Below the pieces are notes generated by a model. It did not search any database, had not been told where the DNA came from, and was given only the letters and a program-made list of their open reading frames with translations. A DNA stretch of 64,000 nt from Cornus controversa (taxonomy: Eukaryota > Streptophyta > Magnoliopsida > Cornales > Cornaceae), in the NCBI GenBank assembly GCA_026545225.1, contig CM048846.1:57354270-57418269 (forward strand). Reading direction: 5' to 3'. Below, one piece after another: positions 11,713-23,857 of this stretch; within the stretch, counting starts at the first letter, position 1; the number at the start of each line of letters is the position of its first letter. Made by a program: the position numbers and the translations under genes.

Positions 11713-11986
11713 TTGCTTATGGCTAGAGTCGTGAGAAGATCTATCCCGACAAAAGGCGGAGGCTTTTGGCATTCAAGGTGGGAGACCAAGTCTTCCTAAA
11801 GGTCTCGCCATAATGAGGTTTGATGAGATTTAGGCGTAGCGGGAAGCTAGCCCCACGATTTATCGATCCATTTGAGATATTGGATCGTGTGGGTGAGGTT
11901 TGAAACCTCTTTGCATTGCCACCGCAAATATCAAGTGTGAACAATACTTTCCACATTTCGATGTTGAGAAAAGTATGAGCCAGATT
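11713..11986 (+). pseudogene. Ty3 element A: integrase C-terminal region, cut by element B
   Basis: This is a degenerate stretch after the integrase core. In shifted frames it shows the GDQVFLKVSP-like block (about 11783-11810), the KLAPRFIDPFEILDRVGEV block (about 11850-11900) and HISMLRK before a stop (about 11953-11973). It is cut at 11986 by element B. The frame for EPD then continues at 29262 with SSHVLDW, so 11987-29261 is an insertion. Confidence 0.85.
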
Positions 11987-14242
11987 TGTCATACCCCAAT
12001 TTCTGTCCTCCGAAAACTAAGGGTGACTGGGTTCTCACCTCACCAAATCATCTCACTAATCTAAAACTCAAAACGGAAGCTTTTAAACTTACGTCGTTAC
12101 ATTGGCGTATAGACATCAATACCCCTCACAATGGGACTATACATATAACTACCAAGTTCTGGAACCCAACTCTATGTGTGAGCAAAATTTGAATTTGAAA
12201 CTTATACCATTAGAAAGAAGGTTAAAAAATAATCAATTTCAAAAAAATAATGACTTGATTCAGGTTTGAAACGAAAAAGTTATGCCCATTTAAAAAAATT
12301 TTAAATTTGTAACAGTAATCAGTCGACTTATCAAGTGTATCAGTTGACTGTTTTGCTGCTCTAGAAAGCTCAAAAACACTCTGTTTAAAACAGTCGACTT
12401 ATAAAAGAGGCAGTCAACTGATTCCACCTGGAAACCCCTTTTTTGTATCTTTTTGTCCAAAATTTATCCCAAACTCATATATAAACCTTTCCAACACATA
12501 AAACTCATCCAACAACATTCTAATCATGTAGATATGTTATATCATCATACACATAGTTCAAATCATACATTTGAATCAATATGCACCCCCAATCCTCATT
12601 CATGTTCATAAAATCCACATAGTCCAATATTAATCCATAATGTACATGTATAATATCTCATTATCTATACATACAAACTCCAATTGAAATATACAAGTTA
12701 CATATATCTTATGTAACTACAATGTCTATATAATCCACATTTTATATGCCGGCATAAGTAGCCTAAATATACACAGTTTGTGCATAAAATCCCAAAATGC
12801 ACTAAAGAGCTCCAAGTGACTAGTTAAGTCCTTTCCGTTTATCCTCGATGCCTTACCTGTAAAAATGTTGGGGGAGCGAGGTGAGCACTACGGCGGATCA
12901 ATAGAGATAACCAAACCCACCTAAGCATCAAATCAACACCGACCTACATGATATGTCTCATGTCATCCTTACACTACATAGCATGCTCAAATTCTCATGC
13001 TATCAGCATGGAAGCAATGTTACAAATAGCAAGTATACATGTAATCACGCACAATCACAATATCATATAACATACGCCTTAAACTCATGACCAAAATCCT
13101 CAACATGAATCCACCATTAAAGAACCAAACTTATCCACTAAGTCAACTACTTAACCTTACAAATTCTAAAGTATTGCGATGAAACCTTTCAACCTCATAG
13201 TTCTAAATTTTCACAACCACCAAGATTATCACATGTTGACACCCATCAACCTCAAGATTGTCATTACGGTTTCTCATCAATTGAAAACTGCCAATTGAAG
13301 GAGAGGAGTCTATTTTTCACCAACTGAAAATATTAGCTCACCACACCTTTCGTGTGCATCCATTCTCATAGTCCAACTTCCTTAATACTCATTATATTTC
13401 CAACATACATCCCACTATCCACCAAGAGCAACCTATGCTAGGCAATCATAACATACGCATCACATTGCATGCATTTTCACCCACAATAATCATCAAATGC
13501 ATTAACATGAAAAATCACTCATTTGATGCATTTTTTGACATATGACATTCAAGTTCACATAATTCAAGTCATGGTTCAAGGTAAGCCTAATGAACCTCAT
13601 GCTTCTCAACAATGGTTACAACATGTGCAAAACATCATTAAGCTATAACCAGCGTGTCAAGTACACAATCTTTCATGTATAACATTCATATAAGTCACAT
13701 ACATCATGTATTTCACATATAGGTGGCACAAAACTCACATTTAACATGCATAGACTAATATGCTTCACATACATCATAATATCACATGAAGAACACTCTA
13801 GACATTCATATATATATAAGAGGAAATCAAGTACATGACATTTTATCTCTCTAACTATTACTAGCATATCCATATACCACAAAAATCCTAGAGAACCGAT
13901 GAGAGGAAGGAGAATACACCCCTACCTCAAGTTACAGACTTTCCAAGCACTTTTCAAAATTTCCAGTGGTTTCCACCTTGCCGAAACATGAGGTTGTTCG
14001 GTTCAAACCGAAGCCCTTGATGTCCTCTACACACTTTCCTTTTTCAATTACCTCCAAATAACACATTAAACATTCCAAAATCAAGAGAGAATGGAGAGAG
14101 ATGAAATAGGTGAGCTAGAGAGAGAAGGAGATTTGTAAATATAAAATATCCCAAACCTTAGGATATTCATTCGAAACGCATTTATAGCGAAAATGACAAA
14201 AAATTTAAAAAGAACCAGCCAAATTTGGTTTCGGTCTCTACA
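11987..14242 (-). repeat. 3' LTR of Ty3 element B
   Basis: This 2256-bp LTR begins TGTCATACCCC and ends GGTCTCTACA. It aligns with 26690-29261 but lacks about 330 bp near its right end (the copy at about 28870-29190). Divergence from the other LTR is patchy: roughly one difference per ten bases in the first kilobase, but almost none between about 13495 and 14035. CAGTCGACT-type palindromes cluster at 12310-12425. Confidence 0.93.
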
Positions 14243-15129
14243 ACCTCCCCACCTTTAAGGAATTTCGTCCACGAAATTAGCCTCAGACTCTGGATCCCAA
14301 GAGTGTTGTCACTAAACCTTAAGTGACTTTCCCTATCTTCCTTTTATCACCGAAAATAGGCATAACTCGTCGATATCCAACACACGGCGTTCACTCCTTA
14401 ACCAACAGGGTTCTGGTCATCATATTACACAACTTCACTCTATGTCCATAAAATATTCAACTACTGGTACACCCCAAACGATGTGCAGACATCTCCAAAA
14501 TTGTAATATAATTATCACACTGTGAACTATCACGACCACAATTATCTCCCAACCAAGTTTAGAAAGATCCAAACTACATGACCAATTCACTTTCCAATCA
14601 ACCCACTATCCAATCAGTGAAAGTATTCTTATGCATCCCTTTCTAGTAATTCATTCTCCTTGAATTACAATTTCCAATTCCTCATACCAGGTAATACCAT
14701 ATTCACAATCCAAACTTACACATTTCACACGTGGCTTAAGGCCAACGTTTCCTAAGGATTAATAACTCAATCCTTAACTAGTTCAATCACCTTTCCAAAG
14801 CGTATGGAATCGTTACTCTCTTAGTCTCATAATTGATCCATGGATCTTTTCATTCTCACTAGTACTACAAGGTACGGTATATAGGAAAACAAATTTTGTA
14901 GAAAATTCTACTGCTCACATATCACTTCTTTCCTCGGTTAACAACTAACCAAGACAAGTCTAACGATATTCTCATCATCATCCTCTCATGACATTTAAAC
15001 TAGTCATGTCCCATAATTGAATCAGATCCCATATGTCAATCAAAACTCAATCTCTCAGGGTCACACTACCTATAATGATACATCCATAGACTAAATTGTC
15101 TCTCATGATGAAAATCTCACCTCAATAAG

Positions 15130-15850
15130 TGTGTCAATAGACAAAGTTGCATCTCAATAACAATAAGCACACCCTCAGGCGTGTCAAATGGCTAAACTGC
15201 CTCTCAATGAAGATCACCAAATCTAGAGTTGCGTTCGCAGACAAAAGTGCATTTATAGTGATGACGAACAACAACCATAGATGGGTCAATAGACAAAACT
15301 GCGTCCCCCACCACTGATGTGGCAATAGACAAATCTGTGTCTAAACGACAACACCAACCACAAATGTGATAATGGATAAAATTGCATCCAGGGTCACCAT
15401 CACCCATGCCAATAGACAAAATTGCATCTAAATGACAATGATTGGGTTGATAGACAAAACTGCGCCCATACAACTCTAATCCTCAATTGATGTGCCAATA
15501 GACAAAACTGCGTCTAATTGACAACACCACTCAAATGGGACAATGAACAAAACTGTGCCTAGAGTCACCATTACCTTGTCAATAGAAAAAACTGTGCCTA
15601 AATGACAAGAATCTCAACTGGTGTGTCAATAGACAAAACTACACCTAAGCAACAACACCACAATGGTTGTGGCAATAGAAAAAATTGTGTCTAGAATCAC
15701 CACCGCCTTGTCAATAGACAAAACTACGCCTAAATGACAAGGGTCTCAACAATGGATGGGTCAATAGACAAAACTATGTCTATACGAGGCCGATCCTCCA
15801 ACTGATGTGTCAGTAGACAAGACTGCGTCTAAATGACAGCACCACAATGA
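15130..15850. repeat. Degenerate tandem array (CAATAGACAAAACTG core)
   Basis: The word caatagacaaaactgcgtct and close variants recur roughly 15 times at irregular spacing of about 35-65 bp, with alternating tails (aaatgacaa..., agagtcacca...). There seems to be a higher-order alternation of two unit types. The array lies between the expected pol end and the 3' LTR of element B, where some plant Ty3 elements are known to carry variable tandem repeats. Confidence 0.85.
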
Positions 15851-15860
15851 TCATCCCAAA

Positions 15861-16456
15861 AAGGGGTGCACAAAGAACCGTTAGAACTGAAACAGGAACT
15901 GAGGGGAACCGTACCAAACCGTGGCTACGGTTCCGGTTCTGGTTCCTAAAATTAGGAATCGTTACCAACGGTTCTGGTTCCGGTTCCGGAACCGTTGGAG
16001 GTAACAGTTCCTTGGAACCGAACCGGAACCGGAATCATTTTATATTAAATATGTGTATATATATATATATACATTACATATAATAATTATATATACTGTA
16101 TATATATTATATATAATATATATACAGTATATATAATTATTATATGTAATGTACATATATATATATATAATATAATAATTATATATATATATATAGGGTG
16201 CCATTTTTAGATTGTAGGTCTCACATTTATTTAATGAATATATATATATATATTTTTTTGTATTTTCAAGCTTCATTGAAACAAAAAAAAACTAAGGAAC
16301 TGCGGTTCAGAACAGGAACTGAACCGAGAACCATGGTTCGGTTCCTCACGGTTCTAACCCTTAACGGTTCCTGTTCTGGTTCTGAAAATTAGGAACCGTT
16401 GGTAACAGTTCTGGTTCCACCAAGAACCGTGGGGAATCGTACCGTGTGCACCCCTA
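15861..16456. mobile_element. Non-autonomous hAT MITE with (A)GGTTCC-rich subterminal repeats
   Basis: This is a 596-bp element. Its right end is TGTGCACCCCTA and its left end AAGGGGTGCACA, which is the same TIR with one T-to-A change. It is flanked by the exact 8-bp duplication atcccaaa (15853-15860 and 16457-16464), the hallmark of hAT superfamily insertions. Both subterminal regions are packed with GGTTCCGGTTC-type words in both orientations, likely transposase-binding repeats. The centre is an 84-bp palindrome of TA-rich DNA. No transposase frame is present. It lies inside element B. Confidence 0.93.
16070..16153. repeat. 84-bp near-perfect palindrome
   Basis: The left arm 16070-16110 and right arm 16113-16153 are exact reverse complements (41 bp each) around a 2-bp spacer. 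The arms are almost pure A+T. Further TA dinucleotides flank both sides. It sits in the middle of the hAT MITE. Confidence 0.93.
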
Positions 16457-17192
16457 ATCCCAAAGTCTGTAATCTTCCAAGAATCTCACATGTCCCCTCA
16501 AGTACTCTATCATGGACAGGAACTCATAACCTCAAGAGTAGTTTAAACTAACCTACTATTGTCATCACAATCTCAATCATACACCCATTTATAAGCAAAA
16601 CTTGTTATACTCATAACATTCAGATTTTATTTTCTTACTTGCCAATACCCATCAAATCAATTCCATAATTACTTGGACTTAACACGTTGTAAGAGAAGTA
16701 CTAATCGAAGAGAAATGGCTGGCCAGGTCGTTTCTTCCCACTAGCCCGACCCCGACAACATGCCTTCCTTGTCCCTCTTACTCTCGATCCCAACCGTCCA
16801 TTCTGGTGTAAAGCTAATGGACAACACATATTAAGTCCCTAATATATACAAAGACTAATATATCCAACTCTAATCCATTCTCAAAAATCTCTGTATGGAA
16901 AACACCAAAATATCTCAACCCTTCCCCACTAGCCCTAGGTTCATACAACCTGAGTCCAGTATAGCTCGCACATCTCAAATCTAGTGAATCAACCTATTTC
17001 AAACCTCTGTTTAACTCATTAAATCCTCAAAACTAAGATATTGAAATCAGACATCCAATGTACATTAAAACATTCTAGATACAATGCATATTCCAACAAC
17101 TATGTTTAAACCAAAAGCATGCTTTTTCAAACATATACAACTCACCATGCTCTATCAATCTCATAACATAACCCACGCAACACAAACTCATG

Positions 17193-19365
17193 TGATGAAC
17201 CAAGAGGGGGAGGGGTGAATAGGTTCTTCAATTTTTCTTCCTAATAATGCAAGTTTGGCTATAAAATCCAATCACACATTTTGACACAATTGTTTATAGA
17301 GGAAAATTAAAGGGTGGGGTAAAAAACCTCTTGGCCCTCAGGCCCGAACTGAGCTCCACTATGTCTGAAAGGGTAGTACAGTAATTCTCCAATCACTCTC
17401 TCACTCACCCAACTCACCACATAGTCACTCCAGCTCTCAACCTAGTTCATAGCCTCTCTAGGTCTGAATCACTCTCACCAATTCTCATAACAGTTTTTTT
17501 GCTCTCAACCTAGCCCAAGCTTCCTAAAGCCCAAGCTATCTCTCACCAATCTCACCACAATCACTCACACTCCCCCTGTCCAAAGTATCCCTATACTTGG
17601 ACTATACATAGTGAATGTGGAGTTAGTTCGATGTAGTAAGCAACAATTTCTTCAAGCTTTGATAGTAGGTCTTCAAGGTCCAACTTGATAATAGCACGGC
17701 CACTTGACTTCTTGATAGATCATTCACCCTTGAACTTCTGTTGTGATGGGCTTTAATATGTACACCCTTGAGTGTAGCTACAAAAAACTTGTAGAAACCC
17801 ACTATTTCAATGAACTCCATTTCTCAGTCATTTAGACCTCCTTTACGCTTAGTATATTCTCTTTAACTGACTGTCATGAAATGCTTGGTTTGTGTACCTG
17901 TAGATTAAATAGGCTAGGCTGCAACTAGAATAGAGATTAGTAGCCCAAAACTTAATGATACAAATATAGCAAGTTGTATTTCAAAGAACAGAGAGCATGA
18001 ACACAATTCCACAAATCAGCAAATTAACTTTCAGCAATCAGCATTATAAAACTGTCCAAACAACACTATTGAACTCACCAAACAGCACTATTAAATACCC
18101 AAAAACAGCAATGATTCAGACCCAAAACAACAACACTAAATTAATAATTTCATCATTATAAAAATAGCAAATCAGCACTATTTAAAAGATCAGCACAAAA
18201 CAACACTTTGTTTCAGCAAAAACAATATAATTCAGCACCAAACAGCAATCTATTTTGGCAAACATAACATTATGTTTCAGCACCAAACAACAGCATATTT
18301 CAGCTAAAAACAGCAATAGAAGATTAAGCAATTTAGCATATAGAAATCAGCAACTAATATTCAGCAATTTAGCATATAGAAGTCAACAAATTCAGCAACT
18401 AATATTCAACAATTTAGCATATAGAAGTCAACAAAATCAACAACTAATATTCAGCAATTTAGCATATAGAAGTCAGCAACTTCAGCAACTATAAGCTCTC
18501 AAAATACTAACATAAAACTTTCAAAACAACAACATATACTTCTCAAAACAGCAACATAAAATTTAGTTTCTACATTTAACATTTACAAAATGAGCAATAT
18601 GAAGTTCAGGTTCTGCATTTAACATTCAATAAATTATCAATATAAAGTTCAATAATTCTCTATATGATACCAGCAAATCAAGATTATGAATTTTAGCTTT
18701 TCAAGAACACGAGTTAAGTAATCATGAACACTAAAATGAAATTCTAAGAACAACAGAATCAAAATTTAGAGAGCAGAGTTTCATAAGCACAAACTTTAAA
18801 ACAAAATGCAAGACTGATATATCAGTAGCTTAGATTTTTGAAAAACAAGACCATATATCAGAGAAGCAAAATCATATAGTCTAAAAATTCAAGAACATAT
18901 ATCAGAGAATCAAAATCACAGAATCTAAAAATTCTTAACACATCTGCTCAATCAGAATAGAGCTTTTCATCAACACAAGAACACCCCAATAAACATAGAA
19001 TTCTGAATATGAAATCGTGCGCCTATGATTTGTGTGTGTCAATAACAAAGCCTCAACTGGTGCATTTGTGAGAGTGTGTGTGTGTGTATATATATGTATT
19101 AAATTAACCTATAGTGTGCCTGTGATGTGTGTAAAAGAGAAGATTAGACATATTATACCATCATGATGAACTGAGGATTCCGTCAAAAGATGATGAGCTG
19201 AGTTCTGTCGAAGAAGATGAACTGAGTTTTGCTGAGGAGAATGAATGCAGTAGGCTGTCGACTTTTGAATCAAAATTCTGTTAAAGGATCCGCGATGTGA
19301 AGATTCAAAAAACGTAATTGATTTCAACTATTGATGATGCATAGAGAAGAAGGTTTCAGTTGATG
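17193..19365 (-). repeat. SIRE-related LTR relic F (minus strand), truncated
   Basis: The sequence starts TGATGAACC followed by a G-rich run and a stretch that is the reverse complement of the 3' end of the element D LTR. That end reads CCTCTATAAA, tgcaaatattaggaag, attcaccc and ends in TTCATCA in D. Similarity continues through the TGCTGA-rich zone (TCAGCA here). The expected far end (a CCATCA terminus) is absent. The similarity fades near 19365, where an Athila-type integrase frame begins, so the relic is truncated there. It is more diverged from D than the two D LTRs are from each other, suggesting a different subfamily. Confidence 0.75.
18332..18492. repeat. 45-bp tandem repeat in LTR relic F
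   Basis: Nearly four units share the core tttagcatatagaagtcaac followed by an aacaa/agcaa-ended tail. The first unit is about 9 bp shorter. The unit length is a multiple of three, so the array gives a spurious repetitive frame. Confidence 0.88.
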
Positions 19366-20003
19366 GGGTTAAGAGGCATTATGTCTTTGTGGGACATTGA
19401 GCCGAGGCGCTAACATTGCTCACAAGAGTAGCAGAATGAATATGCATCTCGATGAATTATTGGCCAAAAAAACCCGCATTGAAGAATTTTTGCTGTAATT
19501 TTCTTTGCACTAAAATGTCCTCCACACGCAAGTGTATAACAGAATTTTAAAATGCTTTGGAATTCAGTGTCGGGGACACATTTCTAAATTAACTGGTCGG
19601 GACAATACTTGAAGAGTTGAGGATCGTCCCAATAATATAATCGAGATTGGGAGAAAAAGCGATCCTTCTCTTGTTTAGTCCAAATGGACATAATTTTTCT
19701 GGTTGCCAAAAAATTGACAATGTCCGCATACCAAGGAATGCTCTCCTGAGAGACTACAAGAAGTTATTCATCTGGAAAGGATTCACAAACTGGGAGGGAA
19801 TCATTGAGAGTCTCAACGACAATCCTAGAGAGGTGATTAGCCACCACATTTTTTATTCCCTTTTTATCTCTAATCTCAAAATTACACTCTTGCAACACGA
19901 GTATCCATCGGATCAATCAGGGTTTGGTGTCCTTCTTGGCCAAAAGATGCCAGAGGGCAGCATGATTAGAATAGACAATGACCTTGGAACCTAAGAGATA
20001 AGC
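19366..20003 (-). pseudogene. Athila-like E: RNase H and integrase zinc-binding remnant
   Basis: Reading leftward from 20003, the minus strand continues the RNase H (SKVIVYSNHAALWHLLAKKD; RDKKG...NVVANHLSRI) after a frame break. It then gives the HHCC part of an integrase: TLACGGHFSAKK and CGFFWPIIHRDAYSFCYSCEQC. The frame runs to a PLNPI motif near 19370 and is then lost. Stops occur within the RNase H and at CEQC-stop. The plus-strand frame over 19647-19994 is only the mirror of this region. Confidence 0.8.
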
Positions 20004-21521
20004 TCAAAATTTGTCTAAGGCATACACCACAGATAGCAATTTCTTTTCTATCGTGGTATAATTTATTTGAGCTTCAGAAAGGGTTTTGCTTGCATAATAG
20101 ATTGCATGAGGCAACTTGTATACACGTTGCCCTAAGACTGCACCCATCGCATAATCGGATGCATCACACATCACCTCAAATGGGAGAGCCCTGTTTGGAG
20201 GAATGAGTATTGGAGCTTGTGTAAGCAATGTGAGTAGTTTCTCAAAAGCTTCAAGGCACCCAACATCAAAGGTAACGCAAGATTCTTTTTCAAGAAAGTG
20301 ACACAGAGGTCGAGAGATCTTGCTAAAATCCTTGATGAAGCGACGATAAAAACCCGCATGCCCAAGGAATGAACGAATTTCTCTCACCGTTGATGGTGGA
20401 GGAAGTTTGGAAATAAGTTCAACCTTAGCTTTATCAACTTCTATTCCTCTCTTGGACACGATATGACCTAGGACAATGCCTTCTTGAACCATAAAATGGC
20501 TCTTTTCCCAACTGAGGATTAGATTTATCTCTTGACATCGTGTAAGAACACGGGATAGATTATGGAGACAGGATTCAAATGAAGGTCCAAAGACAGAGAA
20601 ATCATCCATGAACACTTCCAAAAAGTTTTCCACCATATCCGAAAAGATATACACCATACACCGTTGAAAAGTTGCAAGTGCATTGCATAACCCAAAAGGC
20701 ATGCGTCTATAGGCGAGTGTACCGAATGGATATGTGAAAGTGGTTTTCTCTTGGTCTCGCGGGTCTATAGCCACTTGATTATAGTCGGAATATCCGTCTA
20801 GAAAATAGTAGAAACTTTGACATGCTAGCCTCTCTAGGATTTGATCAATGAATGGGAGTGGGAAATGATCTTTCCTAGTTGCTAAGTTAAGTTTCCTATA
20901 GTCTATGCATACTCTTCATCCTATGGTGGTGCGCTGAGGAATTAACTCACCTTTGTCATTTGGTTTCATAGTGATGCCAGATTTCTTGGGTACCACTTGA
21001 GTGGGGCTAACCCACTTGATATCTGAGATGGGATAAATGATTCTCGCATCTAGCAATTTTACAACCTCCTTCATTACAACATCTTTCATATTTGGATTTA
21101 ATTGACGTTGTGCCTCTCTTGAGGTCCTTGCATCTTCTTCCAAATGTATGCAGTGCATACAAATGGAAGGATCTCTTCCCTTCAGATCAGTAACACTCCA
21201 TTCTATTACTTCCTTATGCTCTTTCAGCACTTTGAGGAGTTCCCTCTCTCGTTCATTGATGAGATCGAAAGCAATAATGACTGGGAGGGTTTTATTGCAA
21301 CCTAAGAAAGCATACTTGAGAGTAGCCGGTAGAGGCTTAAGCTCAAGATGTGGTCGGGATACTAGAGAAGGAGTTTGAGAAGCATTTGACAAAGGGGGCA
21401 AAGGCTCTCTCGGTGCTTTCCATTTAGGTGAATTCATGATAGTTGTGGCATCAAGCAGAGAATTAACTTCTCTTATAGATTGCTCAATGTCATAGTCATC
21501 ACAGTGAAGTGGCTTAAGCAC
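20004..21521 (-). pseudogene. Athila-like E: reverse transcriptase
   Basis: This is a nearly intact RT. The first part (21521-20916) holds KEVVKLLDARIIYPISDIKWVSPTQVVPKK. A TGA at about 20916 splits the R-stop-VCIDYRKLN block. The second frame (open leftward from about 20915, with an internal Met at 20774) carries the TYPFGTLAYRRMPFGLCNA block, the catalytic FMDDFSVFG (about 20600-20626), GHIVSKRGIEVDKAKVE and the CDASDYAMGAVLGQR start of RNase H. One suppressible-looking stop is the only lesion I see in the RT itself. The LCNALATFQRCM signature is typical of Athila/Tat RT. Confidence 0.9.
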
Positions 21522-22225
21522 ACCTCAAGAGGATCCTTAGAAAGAATGGAGGGCAGTGCTTCTTGGACAAGATCTTCCACTACATCAACGCAAAAGCATT
21601 CACTTTCGTCATTAGATATGTGGTGAGAAGCATTGAAGATGTTCAATCGAACTTTCATATTCCTGAAAGAGATGTCCATTACTCCAGTGCGGCAATTAAT
21701 GCAAGCGTTTGCCGTAACTATAAATGGATGACCTAGAATGATTGGAATATGTCTATTGGGGTTTTGGACAGGTTCAGTGTCAAGGACTATGAAATCCACC
21801 AAAAAATAAAACTTGTCCACTTGAATGATCACATCTTCAATGATGCCACATGGTTGCTTCACCGATCGGTCGACGAGTTACAACACTATTGTGGTGGGCT
21901 TAAGTTCCCCCAAACCTAATTGCTTGTACACTGAGAAGGGAAGCAAGTTGACACTAGCCCCTAAATCAAGAAGTGCCTTTTCAAATTTTTGGTTACCGAT
22001 GGTGCACGAGATAGTTGGGGCACCCAGATCTTTGAATTTAGGAGGGGCTTGGTGTTGAAAAATGGAACTCACTTGCTCGGTTAAGAGGACTTTCCTAAGA
22101 ACATTGTTCCTGGATTTACACTTTTGAGTGCATAAGTCTTTCAAGTATTTAGCATATGAGGGAATTTGCCTGATAGCATCAAGGAGAGGGAGATTGATTT
22201 TCACTTGTTTAAAAATTTTCATCAT
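21522..22225 (-). pseudogene. Athila-like E: protease region
   Basis: The minus-strand frame 22225-21878 contains LLDLGASVNLLPFSVYKQLGL, the DLGA active-site form used by Athila/Tat proteases in place of DSGA. After a frame break near 21870, the frame 21862-21473 gives IIEDVIIQVDKFYFLVDFIVLD and IPIILGHPFI, the second half of the protease (ILG flap-end block). It is separated from RT by a linker. The single frameshift inactivates it. Confidence 0.85.
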
Positions 22226-22243
22226 GTCCTGAATTTTCTCTCC

Positions 22244-23857
22244 TTATTTTCCGAAATGAGAAGGCTCCTTCAGTCTTTGAGGAAAAGGAACCGGAGGTTC
22301 AAATGATGTGTCACACTTTGGAGTAGGTGATGATACAACTTCAGTTGATTTTTTCTTTTGACTTTGTGAAATTTTGTTCACATTTGGATCACCCTTAGGA
22401 TTCACCACCAGTTGACTTGGCAACTTTCCTTCCTCTCTTCTATTCAAGGCATTAGCTAGCTGCCTTATTTGAGCTTCTAGCCTAGCCATAGATTGAGCAT
22501 TGGCTTCAAGCTTAGAAATTAATTGAGAGTGGGACTGTAATAAGTGGGTGTTAGCCTCAAGATTGCTTAGCACTCTTTCTTCAAAGCCTTGGCTTCTAAG
22601 ATGAGGTGGTGGTGGAATTTGGTAATTGGATTTTTGGTAATACGGTTGAGGATTCGGCCTATATTGAGGCTGTTGAGATTGTGAATTGTAGGAATTTTGC
22701 CCTTGATAAGATGGACTTGGTTCTTGAGATTTTCAAGAGAATGCAAGATGATTTTTGTAACCAGGATTGTATGTATTTGAGTATGGATCATTTATTGGTT
22801 TAGAGTATACTGCATTCGCTTGCTCTTGAGCATAATTGGGGGATTGACCGATTATAGGACAATCCCGCATGTAATGTGAAGTGCTATAGCAAAACGAACA
22901 CCCATCCTGATTTGGAATAGGTTGGCTAGAAATAGGCAGCCCACTCTTCATGAGTTGGTCAATTTTTTGAGTAAGGGCCTCTACTTGCATGACGACCTTA
23001 TCTGACCTTAATAATTCAAACACTCCTTTACTAGATTGGGTGTTTTTACCCTTTCGAGAAGAGGAGCGTTGAGATGAATTTTCACTTAGGCTTTCAAAAA
23101 GTCTCCATGCCTCATCTGGACTCTTAAGAAGGAATGTCCCTCCATAAGAGGAATCTACCATTTGTTTATGTTGATCACTTAACCCATCATAGAAACTTTC
23201 CACTAGCTACCACTTTGGAAAAGCATAGTACGGACATGACCTTAAAAGTTCTTTTAATCTTTCTCATGTTTTATGAAATTGTTCTTGGTCAAGTTAAGTG
23301 AATCTAGTGATTGCTCGCTGAATATCACTTGTCTTTCCCATTGGGAAGTATTTTTTTAGGAACTCATGGTGCATTTCCCCCCATGAATTGATGGAATTGG
23401 GCTCTAAGGAGTTAAACCAATATTTGCCCTTATCCTTGAGAGAAAATGAAAACAAACGAAGCCTCAAGTCATCTTCTAAGAAATTTTGCAACCGGAGGGT
23501 TGAACAAACTTCAAGGAAGTCATCTAGATGCTTGTATGGGTCTTCGTTTGGAAGTCCATGAAAATAACTAAGAAGGTTGATGGTGGAGGATTTTATTTTG
23601 AAATGATTCGCTACAATATTTGGAAATTGAATGCATAATGGCGAAGCATATGTAGTCGGAAAGTAAAAATCCCTAAGAACTTCCCCTTGAGGAGGGTTAT
23701 ACGGTGGTAGACCGGGGGGTTGTACATTGTTTGGGTCCATGTTTTCAGTCCTAGGCAAAATAGGGTCCCTAAAGGTTCCTCTATGTTGTCTAAGTGTCCG
23801 TTCAAGTTCAATATTACACGGAAGCAAAGGAAGTGACAATGACCGTCTACCAAGCAT
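22244..23857 (-). pseudogene. Athila-like E: Gag
   Basis: Three open pieces on the minus strand make up Gag. The first, 23857-23294, has the core with HGLPNEDPYKHLDDFLEVC and LFSFSLKDKGKYWFNSLEP, a plant Ty3 Gag signature. The second, 23203-22733, has FYDGLSDQHKQMVDSSYGG and a CCHC knuckle CSFCYSTSHYMRDC. The third, 22573-22244, has a probable coiled coil (LEANAQSMARLEAQIRQLAN). Breaks occur at about 23250 and 22730. The start is the Met at 23857 or at 23740 (MDPNNVQPP). Confidence 0.87.

Larger units (their letters stand above)
14243..17192 (-). other. Non-coding internal region of element B
   Basis: No protein-coding similarity is visible on either strand. Directly beside the LTR is the polypurine tract in minus orientation (plus-strand acctccccacctttaagg, 14243-14260), preceded in minus orientation by the TTTCGTGGACGAAATTC block that normally follows the chromodomain in Tekay-like elements. 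The rest is AT-rich and holds the tandem array at 15130-15850 and the hAT MITE at 15861-16456. I could not relate the 16465-17192 part to any family. Confidence 0.6.

Noticed and set aside
15130-15850. CRISPR-like appearance of the repeat array
   Set aside because: Units are degenerate, spacing is irregular, tails are related to each other, and the genome is a plant nuclear one.
16040-16276. Tyr/Ile-rich frame on the minus strand
   Set aside because: It is a translation of the TA-rich palindrome in the hAT MITE, not a gene.
18255-18494. Repetitive NLAYRSQQ frame
   Set aside because: It is produced by the 45-bp tandem repeat in a SIRE-like LTR relic; the unit length is a multiple of three so the frame stays open by chance.
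19647-19994. Plus-strand 115-residue frame
   Set aside because: It is the mirror of the Athila-like RNase H/integrase reading on the minus strand.
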